A DNA stretch of 64,000 nt, taken from contig NZ_JYOA01000003.1 of the NCBI RefSeq assembly GCF_000955805.1, positions 278,203 to 342,202 on the forward strand. Reading direction: 5' to 3'. The notes under the pieces are model-generated. The model worked only from the letters and a program-made list of their open reading frames with translations, was not told where the DNA came from and ran no database searches. Origin of the DNA: Pseudomonas sp. 21. GTDB lineage: Bacteria > Pseudomonadota > Gammaproteobacteria > Pseudomonadales > Pseudomonadaceae. Positions within the stretch are counted from its first letter, which is position 1. Each line of letters begins with the position of its first letter. Of this stretch, positions 7,629 through 16,529 are shown piece after piece. The translations under genes and the position numbers were made by a program.

Positions 7629-8432
7629 TCAGGCAGCCAGCTGGCGTGCCTGCTTCTTCTTCACCTGTGCGCGGCAAGCATCGCCGAACGCCTGGAAGAT
7701 CTTCACCGAGTCGGGGTTCTTCGCTGCCTGCCATTCCGGGTGCCACTGCACCGCGAAGAGGAAGGAGGAAAGCGTCGGGGCGTGGATGGCCTCGACCAGG
7801 CCGTCTTCGGCATGGGCGATGGCCTCGATGCCCTTGCCCAGGTTCTTCAGGCCCTGGCCGTGCAGCGAGTTGACGCGGATCTCGTCACCCAGCAGCTGCT
7901 GCAGCCAGCTGCCCGCCTTCGGGCGAACGCCGTGGGCCGGGCTGTACTGCACGTCGACCGGGTCTTCGGGATTCTCGCGATGGTCATTGAAGCCGGGTTC
8001 GGCGTAGACCTTCTGGTAGATATCGCCGCCCAGGGCCACGTTGATTTCCTGCATGCCGCGGCAGATACCGAAGATCGGCAGGCCACGCGCGATGGCGGCC
8101 TTGATCAGCGGGATGTCGAAGTTGTCGCGGTCCTTGTCCTGGCCCTTGCCGGGAGTTTCGTTCTCCTGGCCATACAGGGTCGGATCGATGTTGCTGCCGG
8201 CGCCGGTCAGGTACACGCCGTCGGCCATGTCCAGGTACTGCTCGAGGTCTTCGATGCCGCAGCAGGTCGGTACCAGTACCGGCACGCAATCGGACTGTTC
8301 GACCAGGGGCACGATGTATTTGTGGGTCATTACCTGATAGTCGTGGCCTTTGCGCTCTTGGCTGCCCATGGACATCAGGACGACGGGTTTACGGAGAGTC
8401 TGTTTCTTGTTGCCAATGTTGCTGTTGGACAT
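7629..8432 (-). CDS. Class I glutamine amidotransferase, gamma-glutamyl-GABA hydrolase family
   Basis: 267 aa peptidase C26-type protein. The nucleophile elbow FGICRGMQEINVALGG contains the catalytic Cys; the His-Glu pair lies in FAVQWHPEWQA. Related PuuD/SpuA enzymes hydrolyse gamma-glutamyl amides in polyamine (putrescine, spermidine) catabolism. No other polyamine genes are nearby, so the substrate is inferred from the family only. Followed by a strong terminator. Confidence 0.88.
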   Translation of the reverse strand: MSNSNIGNKKQTLRKPVVLMSMGSQERKGHDYQVMTHKYIVPLVEQSDCVPVLVPTCCGIEDLEQYLDMADGVYLTGAGSNIDPTLYGQENETPGKGQDKDRDNFDIPLIKAAIARGLPIFGICRGMQEINVALGGDIYQKVYAEPGFNDHRENPEDPVDVQYSPAHGVRPKAGSWLQQLLGDEIRVNSLHGQGLKNLGKGIEAIAHAEDGLVEAIHAPTLSSFLFAVQWHPEWQAAKNPDSVKIFQAFGDACRAQVKKKQARQLAA

Positions 8433-8816
8433 ATGTCACCTTTGGACGGGCTGCAGCCCATCGTTTTTGTGCAGGCGCGCAGCGGAAAGGCGCGCTACCT
8501 GAGGCCCCGAGCACTGCCGGGAGCGCACAGAAGGCGAAGTTTCCCGGTCGAAACCTGCCTACCAGCCTGCCAGAGCCGTTAAATATGTCAAACGAATTCG
8601 GAGTGGGGCGTCAAAAATAATGGCCGAAATCCTGTCTTACAATTCTTCTATCTAATTGTTTTTAAAGGATTTATTGAAATATCCAAGCGTGCTGAAAAGT
8701 CCATTATTTAAAACGCTGGATCATAATGGTGAAAAATTCTGCACGCTTTTTCACGAAGGCCGTTCAGGATCGGCAACGCCCGCGCAGGCGGCACGCTCTG
8801 CCTCGCGGGTTTGCCT
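8433..8816. other. Intergenic, no gene seen
   Basis: 384 bases between the amidotransferase start and the stop of the diguanylate cyclase gene. 8582-8760 is clearly more AT-rich than the surroundings and probably contains the amidotransferase promoter. No convincing small gene, RNA or terminator was found. Confidence 0.5.
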
Positions 8817-10487
8817 TCAGTGGCACTCGATGCGGTTGCGACCGTTCTGCTTGGCCCGGTAGAGCGCACTGTCGCTGCGGGAAAGCCCGGCCTCGGCAGA
8901 AGCGTCGCTGGCTTCCAGCGAGGCGATGCCGATGCTGATGCTCAGCGGGATGCGCTGCCCGCCCTGCATCAGTGGTTGCTCCAGCAATTGCTGCTGCAGG
9001 CGTTGGGCGAAGACCTGGGCGGCGGCGATGTCGGCATCCCCCAGCACCACGGCGAACTCCTCGCCGCCCATGCGCCCGGCGAAGTCGACGCGGCGGATGT
9101 CTCGCCCAAGGATGCTGGCGAAGTGGCGCAGGGCCTCGTCGCCGACGGCGTGGCCCCAGCGGTCGTTGATCGCCTTGAAGTGGTCGATGTCGCACATCAG
9201 GATCGCCGCGTGGTGGGTCGTCGAGCGCTGCACGCGGCCGAGCTCCGCCTCGATCAGGCGCATGAAGTGGCCACGGTTGGGCAGTTGCGTGAGGAAGTCG
9301 GTGGTGGCCAGTACCTGCAACTCGGCTTCGATGCGCTTGCGTTCGGTGATGTCGGTGATGAAACCGTGCCAGATCAGGGAGCCGTCCTCCCCGCGCTTGG
9401 GGTGGGCGTTGCCCTGGCGCCAGAGCGTGCCGCGCCCGGCGATCTGCACGCGGTATTCGTGCCGCCAGGGTTGCAGGTGGGCGGCGGAGGCTTCCAGCGA
9501 GGCGAGGCAGGCCGGCAGGTCCTCGGGGTGGATCAGGTCGCGCAGGAACACGGAGTTGTGCTGCATCTGCTCGGCCGGAATGCCGTAGATGTCCATCACC
9601 CCTGCGCTGACATAAGGGAAGGTCCCGGTGCCGTCGGGCAGGCGGCGGAACTGGAAGACCATGCCGGGGATTTCATTGGTCAGGTCGGTGAGCAGCTCCA
9701 CGCTTTCGCGCAGTTTCTCGGCCATGCCGCGCAGGGCGGTGATGTCGGTGGTGGTGCCGAGCATTCGCAGGGCGTTGCCGGCGGCGTCGCGCTCGACCAC
9801 CTTGCCGCGGCTGCAGACCCAGAGGTAGTGGCCGTCCTTGTGGCGCAGGCGATGCTCCACCTCGTAGGCCTCGGTGCGGCCTTCGAAGTGATCGCGCATG
9901 GTGTTCTGCACGTACTCGAGATCTTCCGGGTGCAGGCGGGAGTAGGCGTCCTCGATGCGGCTGCCGATCTCGTCCTCGGCGTAGCCCAGCAGGGACTTCC
10001 AGGCGCTGGAATAGTGGATCTCGCCGGTGGGCACGTGGCGATCCCAGATGCCGGTTCCGCTGCCGTCCACCGCCAGGGCCATGCGTCGCTCGTTTTCCCG
10101 TTGTGGCGCGTGGGCGCGGTCGAGCAGGGCCTCACCCAGCTCCAGCACATCGGCGAGCAGCGTCTGCTGCTCCTGGCTGAGTGCCTTGTCGCCATTGCCC
10201 AGCAGCAGCAGGCGCGCCTGGGGGAAGCCTTCCTGGTCGCGCAGCGTCTGGCTGGCCAGCAGATTCAGGAGCTGGCCCTGGTGGCTCAGCGGGCTGGCGG
10301 CAGCATTGAGGGACAGCAGGGTGGCCAGGGAGAGGGCGCCGGCACCGTCGAGGCCGAGCTGGCCGAGCAACTGGCCGCGCATGTCGATGAGCAGGACGGC
10401 GCAATCGCCACCCGCGTGGCGGGCGAGACGCAGCAGGCCGTCGTATCGCCCGTACTCCTTTACCCCAGGATTACTGGAAGTTCGCAT
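8817..10487 (-). CDS. PAS-PAS-GGDEF diguanylate cyclase
   Basis: 556 aa, no membrane segment. Residues 1-125 are an uncharacterised N-terminal region. Two PAS/PAC units follow (about 130-255, ending MLGTTTDITALRGM, and about 270-390, ending GFITDITERKR), then a GGDEF domain (about 395-556). The active site reads GGEEF (about residue 474), which is catalytically competent. RRVD five residues upstream matches the RxxD inhibitory I-site. It should make c-di-GMP in response to a cytoplasmic signal sensed by the PAS units. Confidence 0.95.
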   Translation of the reverse strand: MRTSSNPGVKEYGRYDGLLRLARHAGGDCAVLLIDMRGQLLGQLGLDGAGALSLATLLSLNAAASPLSHQGQLLNLLASQTLRDQEGFPQARLLLLGNGDKALSQEQQTLLADVLELGEALLDRAHAPQRENERRMALAVDGSGTGIWDRHVPTGEIHYSSAWKSLLGYAEDEIGSRIEDAYSRLHPEDLEYVQNTMRDHFEGRTEAYEVEHRLRHKDGHYLWVCSRGKVVERDAAGNALRMLGTTTDITALRGMAEKLRESVELLTDLTNEIPGMVFQFRRLPDGTGTFPYVSAGVMDIYGIPAEQMQHNSVFLRDLIHPEDLPACLASLEASAAHLQPWRHEYRVQIAGRGTLWRQGNAHPKRGEDGSLIWHGFITDITERKRIEAELQVLATTDFLTQLPNRGHFMRLIEAELGRVQRSTTHHAAILMCDIDHFKAINDRWGHAVGDEALRHFASILGRDIRRVDFAGRMGGEEFAVVLGDADIAAAQVFAQRLQQQLLEQPLMQGGQRIPLSISIGIASLEASDASAEAGLSRSDSALYRAKQNGRNRIECH

Positions 10488-10634
10488 CCGATAGCAGCTT
10501 CTTCAACGGAGGATGGGCGTGATTCTGGATTGTGCTCCGCGCCGGACATGCGGCAGGCGGACGCAGGTGGCTTTATGAAATCACGGGCGGGTGAGCGCCC
10601 ACAATCTCCACCTGCGACCAGAGCGACGAACGCA

Positions 10635-10660
10635 CCGCCCGCCGGCTCTTCGGCGGGCGG
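10635..10660 (-). terminator. Strong GC hairpin after 114-aa gene
   Basis: A perfect 10-bp stem (CCGCCCGCCG / CGGCGGGCGG) with a 6-base loop lies nine bases beyond the stop. It lacks a clear T run, so termination is likely but not certain. Confidence 0.6.
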
Positions 10661-10668
10661 GCAGGGAG

Positions 10669-11013
10669 TCAGTTGATCAGTTGGTCGATCAGCACGGCGT
10701 TGGTGTAGATCAGGCTGCCGTCGCTGGCGCGATGGCCGACCAGGTGGAACTGGCCGCGCTGCTCGGCACCCCCCAGGTACACGCGGAACATGCAGTCGGC
10801 CAACGGCCCGTAGCCCTCGGGCATGTGCAGGTCGAGGGTGTCGAGGTCGGCATCGACCATCATTTCCCGCTGGCCGTTTTCCTGCAGGTAGACCTCGGCC
10901 TGTTCCAGGTGCAGGCGGTCGTCGGCGGTCAGGTAGAAGCGGATGTCTTCCAGCGGCGTGGGTTTCTGCTCGGCGGTGGTCTTGCACCAGCCTTCGAGGG
11001 TCATTGCGCTCAT
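10669..11013 (-). CDS. Conserved hypothetical protein, 114 aa
   Basis: A soluble acidic protein beginning MSAMTLEGWCKTTAEQKPT and ending SLIYTNAVLIDQLIN. GGAGG lies nine bases before the ATG. No domain recognised. The composition and isolated position suggest a small Pseudomonas-specific protein. Confidence 0.75.
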   Translation of the reverse strand: MSAMTLEGWCKTTAEQKPTPLEDIRFYLTADDRLHLEQAEVYLQENGQREMMVDADLDTLDLHMPEGYGPLADCMFRVYLGGAEQRGQFHLVGHRASDGSLIYTNAVLIDQLIN

Positions 11014-11133
11014 GGTGAGGTGCCTCCGTGGTTCGCGGGCGGGATTACCGCGTTGTCGGAGAGTTGGACTGCTGCGCGTGGCGGTTCGATCAGTTTTTGT
11101 TCAGGTCAATATCTGAACGATAAATGCCGGGCA

Positions 11134-11161
11134 TAAAAAAAGCCGCTCCAGGGGAGCGGCT
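11134..11161 (-). terminator. Rho-independent terminator (minus strand)
   Basis: A 9-bp perfect stem (AGCCGCTCC / GGAGCGGCT, 3-base loop) is followed on the minus strand by seven T. It is 235 bases past the porin stop, with no gene between, so it probably ends the porin transcript or an unseen RNA in the gap 11014-11395. The rest of that 382-base gap shows only the hairpin at 11328-11364. Confidence 0.85.
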
Positions 11162-11327
11162 CGAAGGACGTCGAAGGAGCAATCACAATATCAACGTCAG
11201 GAGTTGTCTTCCGCGGGGAAAGTGCGGAAGCGGGAAGATGGGGTGATTCTAGAAAGTTGCAGCGACGGGATAAACCGCCAATCCGGGAAGAGACTTTCTG
11301 CCTTGGCGTAATAATCTCACCCGGACA

Positions 11328-11364
11328 CGGGGCAAACTTTCAGATGAATCCGAAAGTTGCCCCG
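11328..11364 (-). terminator. Imperfect hairpin just after porin stop
   Basis: CGGGGCAA(A)CTTTC pairs with GAAAGTTGCCCCG with one bulged A, about 32 bases past the porin stop. There is no T run. It could stabilise or terminate the porin mRNA. Confidence 0.55.
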
Positions 11365-11395
11365 CAGAGTTGTTCAGGCAGATAGTTGCACTGAA

Positions 11396-12724
11396 TTACA
11401 GGATCGACAGCGGGTACTCGACGATCAGGCGCAGCTCGTTGTTGTCGGCTTCACCCTGGTCGGCGTTGGCACGGTGGAAGGCCTGGCGCAGGCGGAAGGA
11501 CAGGTCCTTCGCCGGGCCGGCCTGGACCACGTACTTGGCTTCCAGGTCGGTTTCGTGGTGGCTGCCGTCTTCACCGTACAGGCCGGCGTAGGCGCCATCC
11601 GCGTCGGCGTGGGTGCCGTCGATGCCGGTACCGTTGATGTAGCGCGCCATGAAGCTCAGGCCCGGTACGCCGTAGGTGTCCATCGCCAGGTCGTAGCGGA
11701 CCTGCCAGGAGCGCTCGCCCGGACCGTTGAAGTCGGAGTACTGCACGGAGTTGGCGAGGAACACCGAGTCACCGGTGGCGCCATCGCCGTCGTCGCCGAA
11801 GCCGACGTAGTCGAACGGGGTGTCGCCGTGGACCTTCTGGTAGGCCAGGGTGACGGTGTGCGCCTGCAGGAAGGAGTAGGCGGCGGCCAGCGACCAGGTG
11901 GTGTTGCTGATCTCGCCGGCCTTGGCCTGGCCTTCGTCGTTGGTGCGGTAGATGTTGAAGTCGAACGCCAGCGACTGGTCACTGGCGACCGGCAGCACCC
12001 AGTTCACGTTGCCGTAGTACTGGCGCCAGATGTCCTTGAACTCGGAGCCGTACAGCGAAACGCTCAGGTTGTCGTTGATCGCGTACTTGCCGCCGAGGAA
12101 GTCGACGTCGCTGGTTTCCACGCCGGCGTAGGCCGCCCACAGGCCGCCGTCGCGGGCGGTGGTGACCGGGCTGGTGCCGGAGGTGAAGTGACCGGCTTCC
12201 AGGTCCAGGCCTTCGATTTCGCTGCTCAGCAGGTTGAAGCCCGATGCGGTCTGCGGGATCAGGCGGGTGCCGCCGGCGGCGAATACCGGAGCGGTCGGCT
12301 GCATGTCGCCGAATTTCAGCTCGGTCTTGGAGATGCGCACTTTCAGCGCGCCGCCGGCCTTGCCGTAGTCGTCATCCGGCTTGCCGTCGTTGCCCACCGG
12401 CAGGTTGCCGGTGCCTGCGCGGCCGCGGCCGGCGTCGAGCTTGATGCCCAGGTAGCCGAAGGCGTCCACGCCGAAACCGACGGTGCCCTGGGTGTAGCCC
12501 GAGGAGAAGTTCGCCAGGAAGCCCTGGGTCCAGTCGCGGTTGTCGCCTGCGCCGTTCTTGCCGTCGTGATCGTAGTACTGGTTGCGCAGCAGGACGTCGA
12601 GCTTGGCGTCCTCGACGAAGCCCTTGGCATCGGCCTGATCGGTGACGAAGGGTTCGGCGCTGGCGAACTGGCTGGCGGCGGCGGAAACAGCGAGCACGAT
12701 GGCGCTGCGTTTGAGGTGCTTCAT
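11396..12724 (-). CDS. OprD-family outer membrane porin
   Basis: 442 aa. Signal peptide MKHLKRSAIVLAVSAAASQFASA, then an 18-strand OprD-type barrel. Typical signatures are FVEDAKLDVLLRNQYYDHDG, RDWTQGFLANFSSGYTQGTVGFGVDAFGYLGIKLD, SKTELKFGDMQPTAPVF and the C-terminal ELRLIVEYPLSIL. These porins take up amino acids, peptides or aromatic and organic acids; the substrate cannot be read from sequence. Start chosen at the signal peptide; the ribosome site is weak. Confidence 0.94.
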   Translation of the reverse strand: MKHLKRSAIVLAVSAAASQFASAEPFVTDQADAKGFVEDAKLDVLLRNQYYDHDGKNGAGDNRDWTQGFLANFSSGYTQGTVGFGVDAFGYLGIKLDAGRGRAGTGNLPVGNDGKPDDDYGKAGGALKVRISKTELKFGDMQPTAPVFAAGGTRLIPQTASGFNLLSSEIEGLDLEAGHFTSGTSPVTTARDGGLWAAYAGVETSDVDFLGGKYAINDNLSVSLYGSEFKDIWRQYYGNVNWVLPVASDQSLAFDFNIYRTNDEGQAKAGEISNTTWSLAAAYSFLQAHTVTLAYQKVHGDTPFDYVGFGDDGDGATGDSVFLANSVQYSDFNGPGERSWQVRYDLAMDTYGVPGLSFMARYINGTGIDGTHADADGAYAGLYGEDGSHHETDLEAKYVVQAGPAKDLSFRLRQAFHRANADQGEADNNELRLIVEYPLSIL

Positions 12725-13174
12725 GGATATTGCCCCTAGAGTCTTGGAGGACCGGCTCGATGAAGTGCGTGAGAGCCGGACGTTTTTATAGGCAGGCACA
12801 ATGAATCCGAACGTGGATCGACCACGGCGGAAAGTCGCAGGAAGTTGCGTTGGCATTGTTGCAGTTAACTGGCTTTGTATTCCCCCGCGAATTGCTCCAG
12901 ACGCGGAAGAGCCGACGTCATAATGCCGAAAGAGTTCGCCGTTTAAATCACGGATTATGAAAAGGTCTATGTCTCAAACTGTAATAATCATGACTTTTGT
13001 CCCGTTGACATAACCGGTTCGGAAGTTTCGTGTATATAAGCAATGTCACTGTTTCCGGGGGCTGCGGGCACGGTGACATGGCGTGCGGCGGGGCGATGCG
13101 GCTAAGCTGCGCGACCCGGCCGCCGCAGCTGCTGCGGCGACATGCCCCATTCACCGACAGCAGAGATTTGTCCC
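12725..13174. other. Intergenic between porin and RidA genes
   Basis: 450 bases separating divergent genes. 12925-13045 is AT-rich and holds a TTGACA at 13005-13010 with TATATA at 13033-13038. The spacing of 22 is too long for a standard sigma-70 promoter. No gene or RNA is recognised. Confidence 0.5.
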
Positions 13175-13552
13175 ATGACGCCTACCTTCATCCCCGACGC
13201 GGACCCCGAATCCATCTCCTCCGACGTCGCCGGCTTCGGCGGCCTGCTGGTTTCCACGCAGATCCCCACCCTCGAGGACGGCAGCCTGGAACTGGGCGAC
13301 ATCAAGGCCCAGAGCGAAGCCACCCTGCGCAGCCTGCAGCTGGCCCTGGAAAAGGCCGGCAGCGGCCTGGACCACGTACTGCACCTGACCATCTACCTCA
13401 CCAGCATGGCTGACCGCGCCGCGTTCAACGAGGTGTACTGCCGCTTCTTCGCCAATCCCTACCCGGTGCGCGCCGCCGTCGGTATTGCCGAGCTGGCGGT
13501 GGAAGGCATGAAGGTGGAAGTCACCGCCATCGCCGCCAAGCGCGCGAGCTGA
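13175..13552 (+). CDS. RidA/YjgF-family protein
   Basis: 125 aa from ATG 13175 (an in-frame ATG at 13142 would add 11 residues). Signatures: GLLVSTQIPT, DIKAQSEATLRSLQLALEKAG, LTIYLTSMADRAAFNEVY, and YPVRAAVGIAEL with the Arg that binds imino/enamine carboxylates in RidA. Most family members deaminate reactive enamines. A perfect terminator follows. Confidence 0.9.
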   Translation: MTPTFIPDADPESISSDVAGFGGLLVSTQIPTLEDGSLELGDIKAQSEATLRSLQLALEKAGSGLDHVLHLTIYLTSMADRAAFNEVYCRFFANPYPVRAAVGIAELAVEGMKVEVTAIAAKRAS

Positions 13553-13556
13553 ATCC

Positions 13557-13671
13557 TTGTAGGAGCGGGCCATGCCCGCGATGGGGCCGCTTTGCGGCCC
13601 TTTCTTTTGCCCCTCTCTGACTTCCCCCCGCGGTTCACTTCTGCTTCGCGGGCATGGCCCGCTCCTGCAGG
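13557..13671. repeat. REP pair of the GCGGGCCATGCCCGC subtype
   Basis: The left arm begins TGTAGGAGCGGGCCATGCCC and the inverted right arm ends CCCGCTCCTGCAGG. The RidA terminator lies in between. Confidence 0.9.
13584..13608 (+). terminator. RidA gene terminator
   Basis: GGGCCGC and GCGGCCC form a 7-bp stem with a TTT loop, followed by TTTCTTTT. Confidence 0.9.
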
Positions 13672-13685
13672 TCTGCCCCGCGCTC

Positions 13686-13765
13686 TGTATTCCTTTGTAT
13701 CTGCCGCTCCCTGAGCGGACACACGCATACAAAAGCCTCCCGCTGCCGATACGCCCGCGATACAT
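13686..13765 (+). promoter_or_regulatory. Putative response-regulator site and promoter of the hvf operon
   Basis: TGTATTCCTTTGTATCT (13686-13702) holds two TGTAT half-sites ten bases apart, the layout of an OmpR-family operator. A GATACAT candidate -10 starts at 13759, 57 bases on. The region upstream of the DUF2790 gene has the same motif (15 of 17 bases) and nearly the same spacing (56) to GATACCT. hvfA starts at 13898. Confidence 0.7.
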
Positions 13766-13897
13766 CGCCCAGGCGAAATAGCCCTACCCGAACGAAACAA
13801 CGCGACGGAAGGGAAAACCCTCCAGCGCCTCGTTCCAGGGATCCGCCCTTGCGGCATGACCCGGCGCACCCAGCGCCACAGCATCTGGAGAAGCACC

Positions 13898-14422
13898 ATG
13901 ACCCGTACCTCGAAAACCCAGCTCGGCCTGCTCGCCATCGCCCTGGCTGGCGGCCTGAACATGGCGTCCTCCGCCTTTGCCGTCGAAGCCCTGCCGCAGG
14001 GCTATCAGCTGGCTTCCGCCGCCAAGGCCGGGGAGGGCAAGTGTGGCGAGGGCAAGTGCGGCGCCAACGAGGCCAAGGCCCAGGCCAAGGCGAAGCAGGG
14101 CGAAGGCAAGTGCGGCGAAGGCAAATGCGGTGCCGACGGCGCCCAGGCCAAGGCCACCGGTGCCGAGGGCAAGTGCGGTGAAGGCAAGTGTGGCGATGCC
14201 TCCTTTGCCCGTACCGATAGCGACCACGACGGCCGCGTCTCCCGCGCCGAACTGCTGGCCGTGGCGCCCAAGGCCGGCGCGGAGTTCGATGCCATCGATG
14301 CCAACCACGACGGCTACCTCTCCGAGGCCGAGGTCTACCAGTTCCGCAAGAACCAGTTCGACTCCAACGGCAAGCCATTCCCGTCCGACCTGTACAGCAA
14401 GCTGAGCCAGGCCAGGAACTGA
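13898..14422 (+). CDS. hvfA: HvfA-like copper-binding RiPP precursor with C-terminal EF-hand pair
   Basis: 174 aa. A signal peptide (about 1-28, ending SSAFA) is followed by six EGKCG motifs in three pairs (Cys 49, 54, 72, 77, 93, 98) separated by Ala/Lys-rich spacers. In related HvfA/bufferin precursors the cysteines are converted by the MNIO enzyme HvfB with HvfC into copper-binding heterocycles. Here the repeats are followed by two complete EF-hand loops, D107-E118 (DSDHDGRVSRAE) and D134-E145 (DANHDGYLSEAE), each with Asp/Asn at the calcium positions. This makes a combined modified-peptide and Ca-binding protein. TCTGGAG precedes the ATG. It leads hvfBC and ohr. Confidence 0.9.
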   Translation: MTRTSKTQLGLLAIALAGGLNMASSAFAVEALPQGYQLASAAKAGEGKCGEGKCGANEAKAQAKAKQGEGKCGEGKCGADGAQAKATGAEGKCGEGKCGDASFARTDSDHDGRVSRAELLAVAPKAGAEFDAIDANHDGYLSEAEVYQFRKNQFDSNGKPFPSDLYSKLSQARN

Positions 14423-14482
14423 GCCACGCCGACGCCTCCCCGCGCCATCGGCCGGGGAAGGCCCTCGCCCAAGGAGATCGCC

Positions 14483-15328
14483 ATGACCACTACCGCATCC
14501 CTGCAAGGAGCCGGCCTCGGCTTGCGCCGCGCGATGCTGCCCGACCTGCTGACGATGGACGACCGCGCCGTCGACTTCCTCGAAGTCGCGCCGGACAACT
14601 GGATCGGCGTGGGCGGCAGCTACGGCGAAGGGCTGGCCCGCCTCGCGGAACGATTCCCGCTGTCCTGCCATGGCCTGTCGCTGTCGCTGGGCGGCCCCGA
14701 GCCGCTGGACCACGTGTTCCTCGGCCGCGTCCGCGAATTCCTCGACCGGCACCAGGTGCCGCTGTTCAGCGAACACCTGAGCTACTGCTCCGACGAAGGA
14801 CACCTCTACGACCTGATTCCCATGCCCTTCACCGACGAGGCCGTGCGCCACATCGCCAGCCGTATCCGTGAGGTGCAGGACGTCCTCGGCCGCCGCATCG
14901 CCGTGGAAAACATCTCCTACTACGCGGCGCCCTACCAGGCGCTGAGCGAGATCGACTTCCTCGGTGCGGTGCTCGGCGAGGCCGACTGCGACCTGCTGCT
15001 GGACGTCAACAACCTCTACGTCAACGCCCACAACCACGGCTACGACGCTGCCGGCTTCCTCGCCCGCGTGCCGGCCGAGCGCGTCGTCTGCCTGCACGTC
15101 GCCGGCCACTACGACGAAGCGCCGGACCTGAAGATCGACACCCACGGGGCCGCTGTGAAGGACGATGTCTGGACCCTCCTGGCCAGCGCCTACCAGCACC
15201 TGGGCAGCGTGCCGACCCTGCTGGAGCGCGACTTCAACCTGCCGCCGCTGGCCGAACTGCTCGGCGAGGTGGACTACATCCGCAACCTGCAAAGCGCCGT
15301 GCGCCAACCGGAGGTGCGCCATGGCTGA
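14483..15328 (+). CDS. hvfB: MNIO (DUF692) RiPP-modifying enzyme HvfB
   Basis: 281 aa TIM-barrel multinuclear non-haem iron oxidase. Visible metal-ligand motifs: [59 protein letters not shown] and LLERDFNLP. By homology it oxidises Cys in the EGKCG motifs of HvfA. It starts 60 bases after hvfA and overlaps hvfC by eight bases. Confidence 0.93.
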   Translation: MTTTASLQGAGLGLRRAMLPDLLTMDDRAVDFLEVAPDNWIGVGGSYGEGLARLAERFPLSCHGLSLSLGGPEPLDHVFLGRVREFLDRHQVPLFSEHLSYCSDEGHLYDLIPMPFTDEAVRHIASRIREVQDVLGRRIAVENISYYAAPYQALSEIDFLGAVLGEADCDLLLDVNNLYVNAHNHGYDAAGFLARVPAERVVCLHVAGHYDEAPDLKIDTHGAAVKDDVWTLLASAYQHLGSVPTLLERDFNLPPLAELLGEVDYIRNLQSAVRQPEVRHG

Positions 15329-16094
15329 GTCCCTGCGCGAACAGCAGTTGCGCATGACCCGCTACATCCGCGATCCGCAGGCCAACCCGCCACCGCCCGG
15401 CATCGAGGCGCGGCGCCTGGCGGTGTACCGGCAACTGTTCTTCGGCAACCTGCAAGCGCTGCTCGCCGGCAACTTCCCCGTGCTGCACGCCAGCCTGCCG
15501 GGCGAGCAGTGGCAGGCGCTGGCGGAGGACTTCTACGCCGGCTTCCGTTGCCAGACGCCGCTGTTCACCGAGGTGGCCGGCGAATTCGTCGACTACCTGG
15601 AAGGCCGCGCCGAGCAGCCCGGCTGGATCGCCGAACTGGCGCACTACGAATTCATCGAGACCGAGCTGCTGCTCAGCGACAGCGCCGAGCCGGCCCATGA
15701 CCCGGACGGTGACCTGCTCGAGGGCGTGCCGCTGTTATCCAGTCTCAGCGTGCCACTGGCCTATGCCTGGCCGGTCAGCCACATCGGTCCCGGACACATC
15801 CCGCTGCAGGCGCCGGCCGAACCGACACTGCTGCTGGCGCGCCGGGATACCGACCTGAAGGTGTACTTCTCGCGCGTGGCCCCGCTGGCCCATGCTCTGC
15901 TGGTGTCGCTGCAACAGTGGCAGCTCACCGGTCGCCAACACCTCAAGGCGCTGGCGGAAATCTCCGGCGTCGAACCGGCCGCCATCGAAGGGCAGGGCAT
16001 TGCCCTGTTGCGCAACCTGAAAGAGCAAGGCGTGGTGCTCGGCACCCGCCCGAACTGCACCACTCCCCGTCGTCCCCCATTGCATCGTCCCTGA
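15321..16094 (+). CDS. hvfC: DUF2063 RiPP partner protein HvfC
   Basis: 257 aa. The N-terminal DUF2063 domain ([54 protein letters not shown]) binds and presents the precursor to the MNIO enzyme in known systems. The C-terminal half (about 150-257) is a winged-helix-like region. ATG 15321 overlaps the hvfB stop. The gene ends 12 bases before ohr, so the four genes are probably one transcript. Confidence 0.9.
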   Translation: MAESLREQQLRMTRYIRDPQANPPPPGIEARRLAVYRQLFFGNLQALLAGNFPVLHASLPGEQWQALAEDFYAGFRCQTPLFTEVAGEFVDYLEGRAEQPGWIAELAHYEFIETELLLSDSAEPAHDPDGDLLEGVPLLSSLSVPLAYAWPVSHIGPGHIPLQAPAEPTLLLARRDTDLKVYFSRVAPLAHALLVSLQQWQLTGRQHLKALAEISGVEPAAIEGQGIALLRNLKEQGVVLGTRPNCTTPRRPPLHRP

Positions 16095-16106
16095 AGGAGA
16101 AGCGTC

Positions 16107-16529
16107 ATGACCGACACCCTGGCAACCGTGATCTACACCGCCCACACGCATACCACTGGCGGCCGTGATGGCCGCGGCCAGACCACCGACGGTGAGCTGG
16201 ACCTGCCCCTGAGCCCGCCCGGTTCCGGCCGCCCCGGCACCAACCCCGAGCAGCTGTTCGCCATCGGCTGGTCCGCCTGCTTCATCGGCGCCCTGCGCCG
16301 CGCCGGGCAGAAGCTGAACCTGCGCCTGCCGGCCGATGTGGCGGTGGACGCCGAAGTCTCCCTGGGCAACACCGCCGCCGGCGGCTTCGCCCTGGCCGCC
16401 CAGCTCACCGTGCACCTGCCGGGGCTGGAGGCCGAGGACAAGGAGAAGCTGGTGGCCGAGGCGCACCAGATCTGCCCGTACTCCAAGGCGACTCGCGGGA
16501 ATATCGAGGTGGGGTTCGTCATTCCCTGA
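16107..16529 (+). CDS. ohr: Organic hydroperoxide resistance protein (Ohr/OsmC family)
   Basis: 140 aa. The two redox cysteines lie in GWSACFIGA (C58) and HQICPYSKATRGN (C123). Ohr enzymes reduce organic and peptidyl hydroperoxides using lipoyl thiols. Its position 12 bases after hvfC suggests co-expression with copper peptide production. No OhrR-type MarR regulator is adjacent. The TGA is immediately followed by the complement of the MocR stop (TGATCA). Confidence 0.9.
   Translation: MTDTLATVIYTAHTHTTGGRDGRGQTTDGELDLPLSPPGSGRPGTNPEQLFAIGWSACFIGALRRAGQKLNLRLPADVAVDAEVSLGNTAAGGFALAAQLTVHLPGLEAEDKEKLVAEAHQICPYSKATRGNIEVGFVIP

Noticed and set aside
13005..13038. Sigma-70 promoter TTGACA ... TATATA before the RidA gene
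   Set aside because: Spacing of 22 bases is outside the usual 16-18; kept only as a note.
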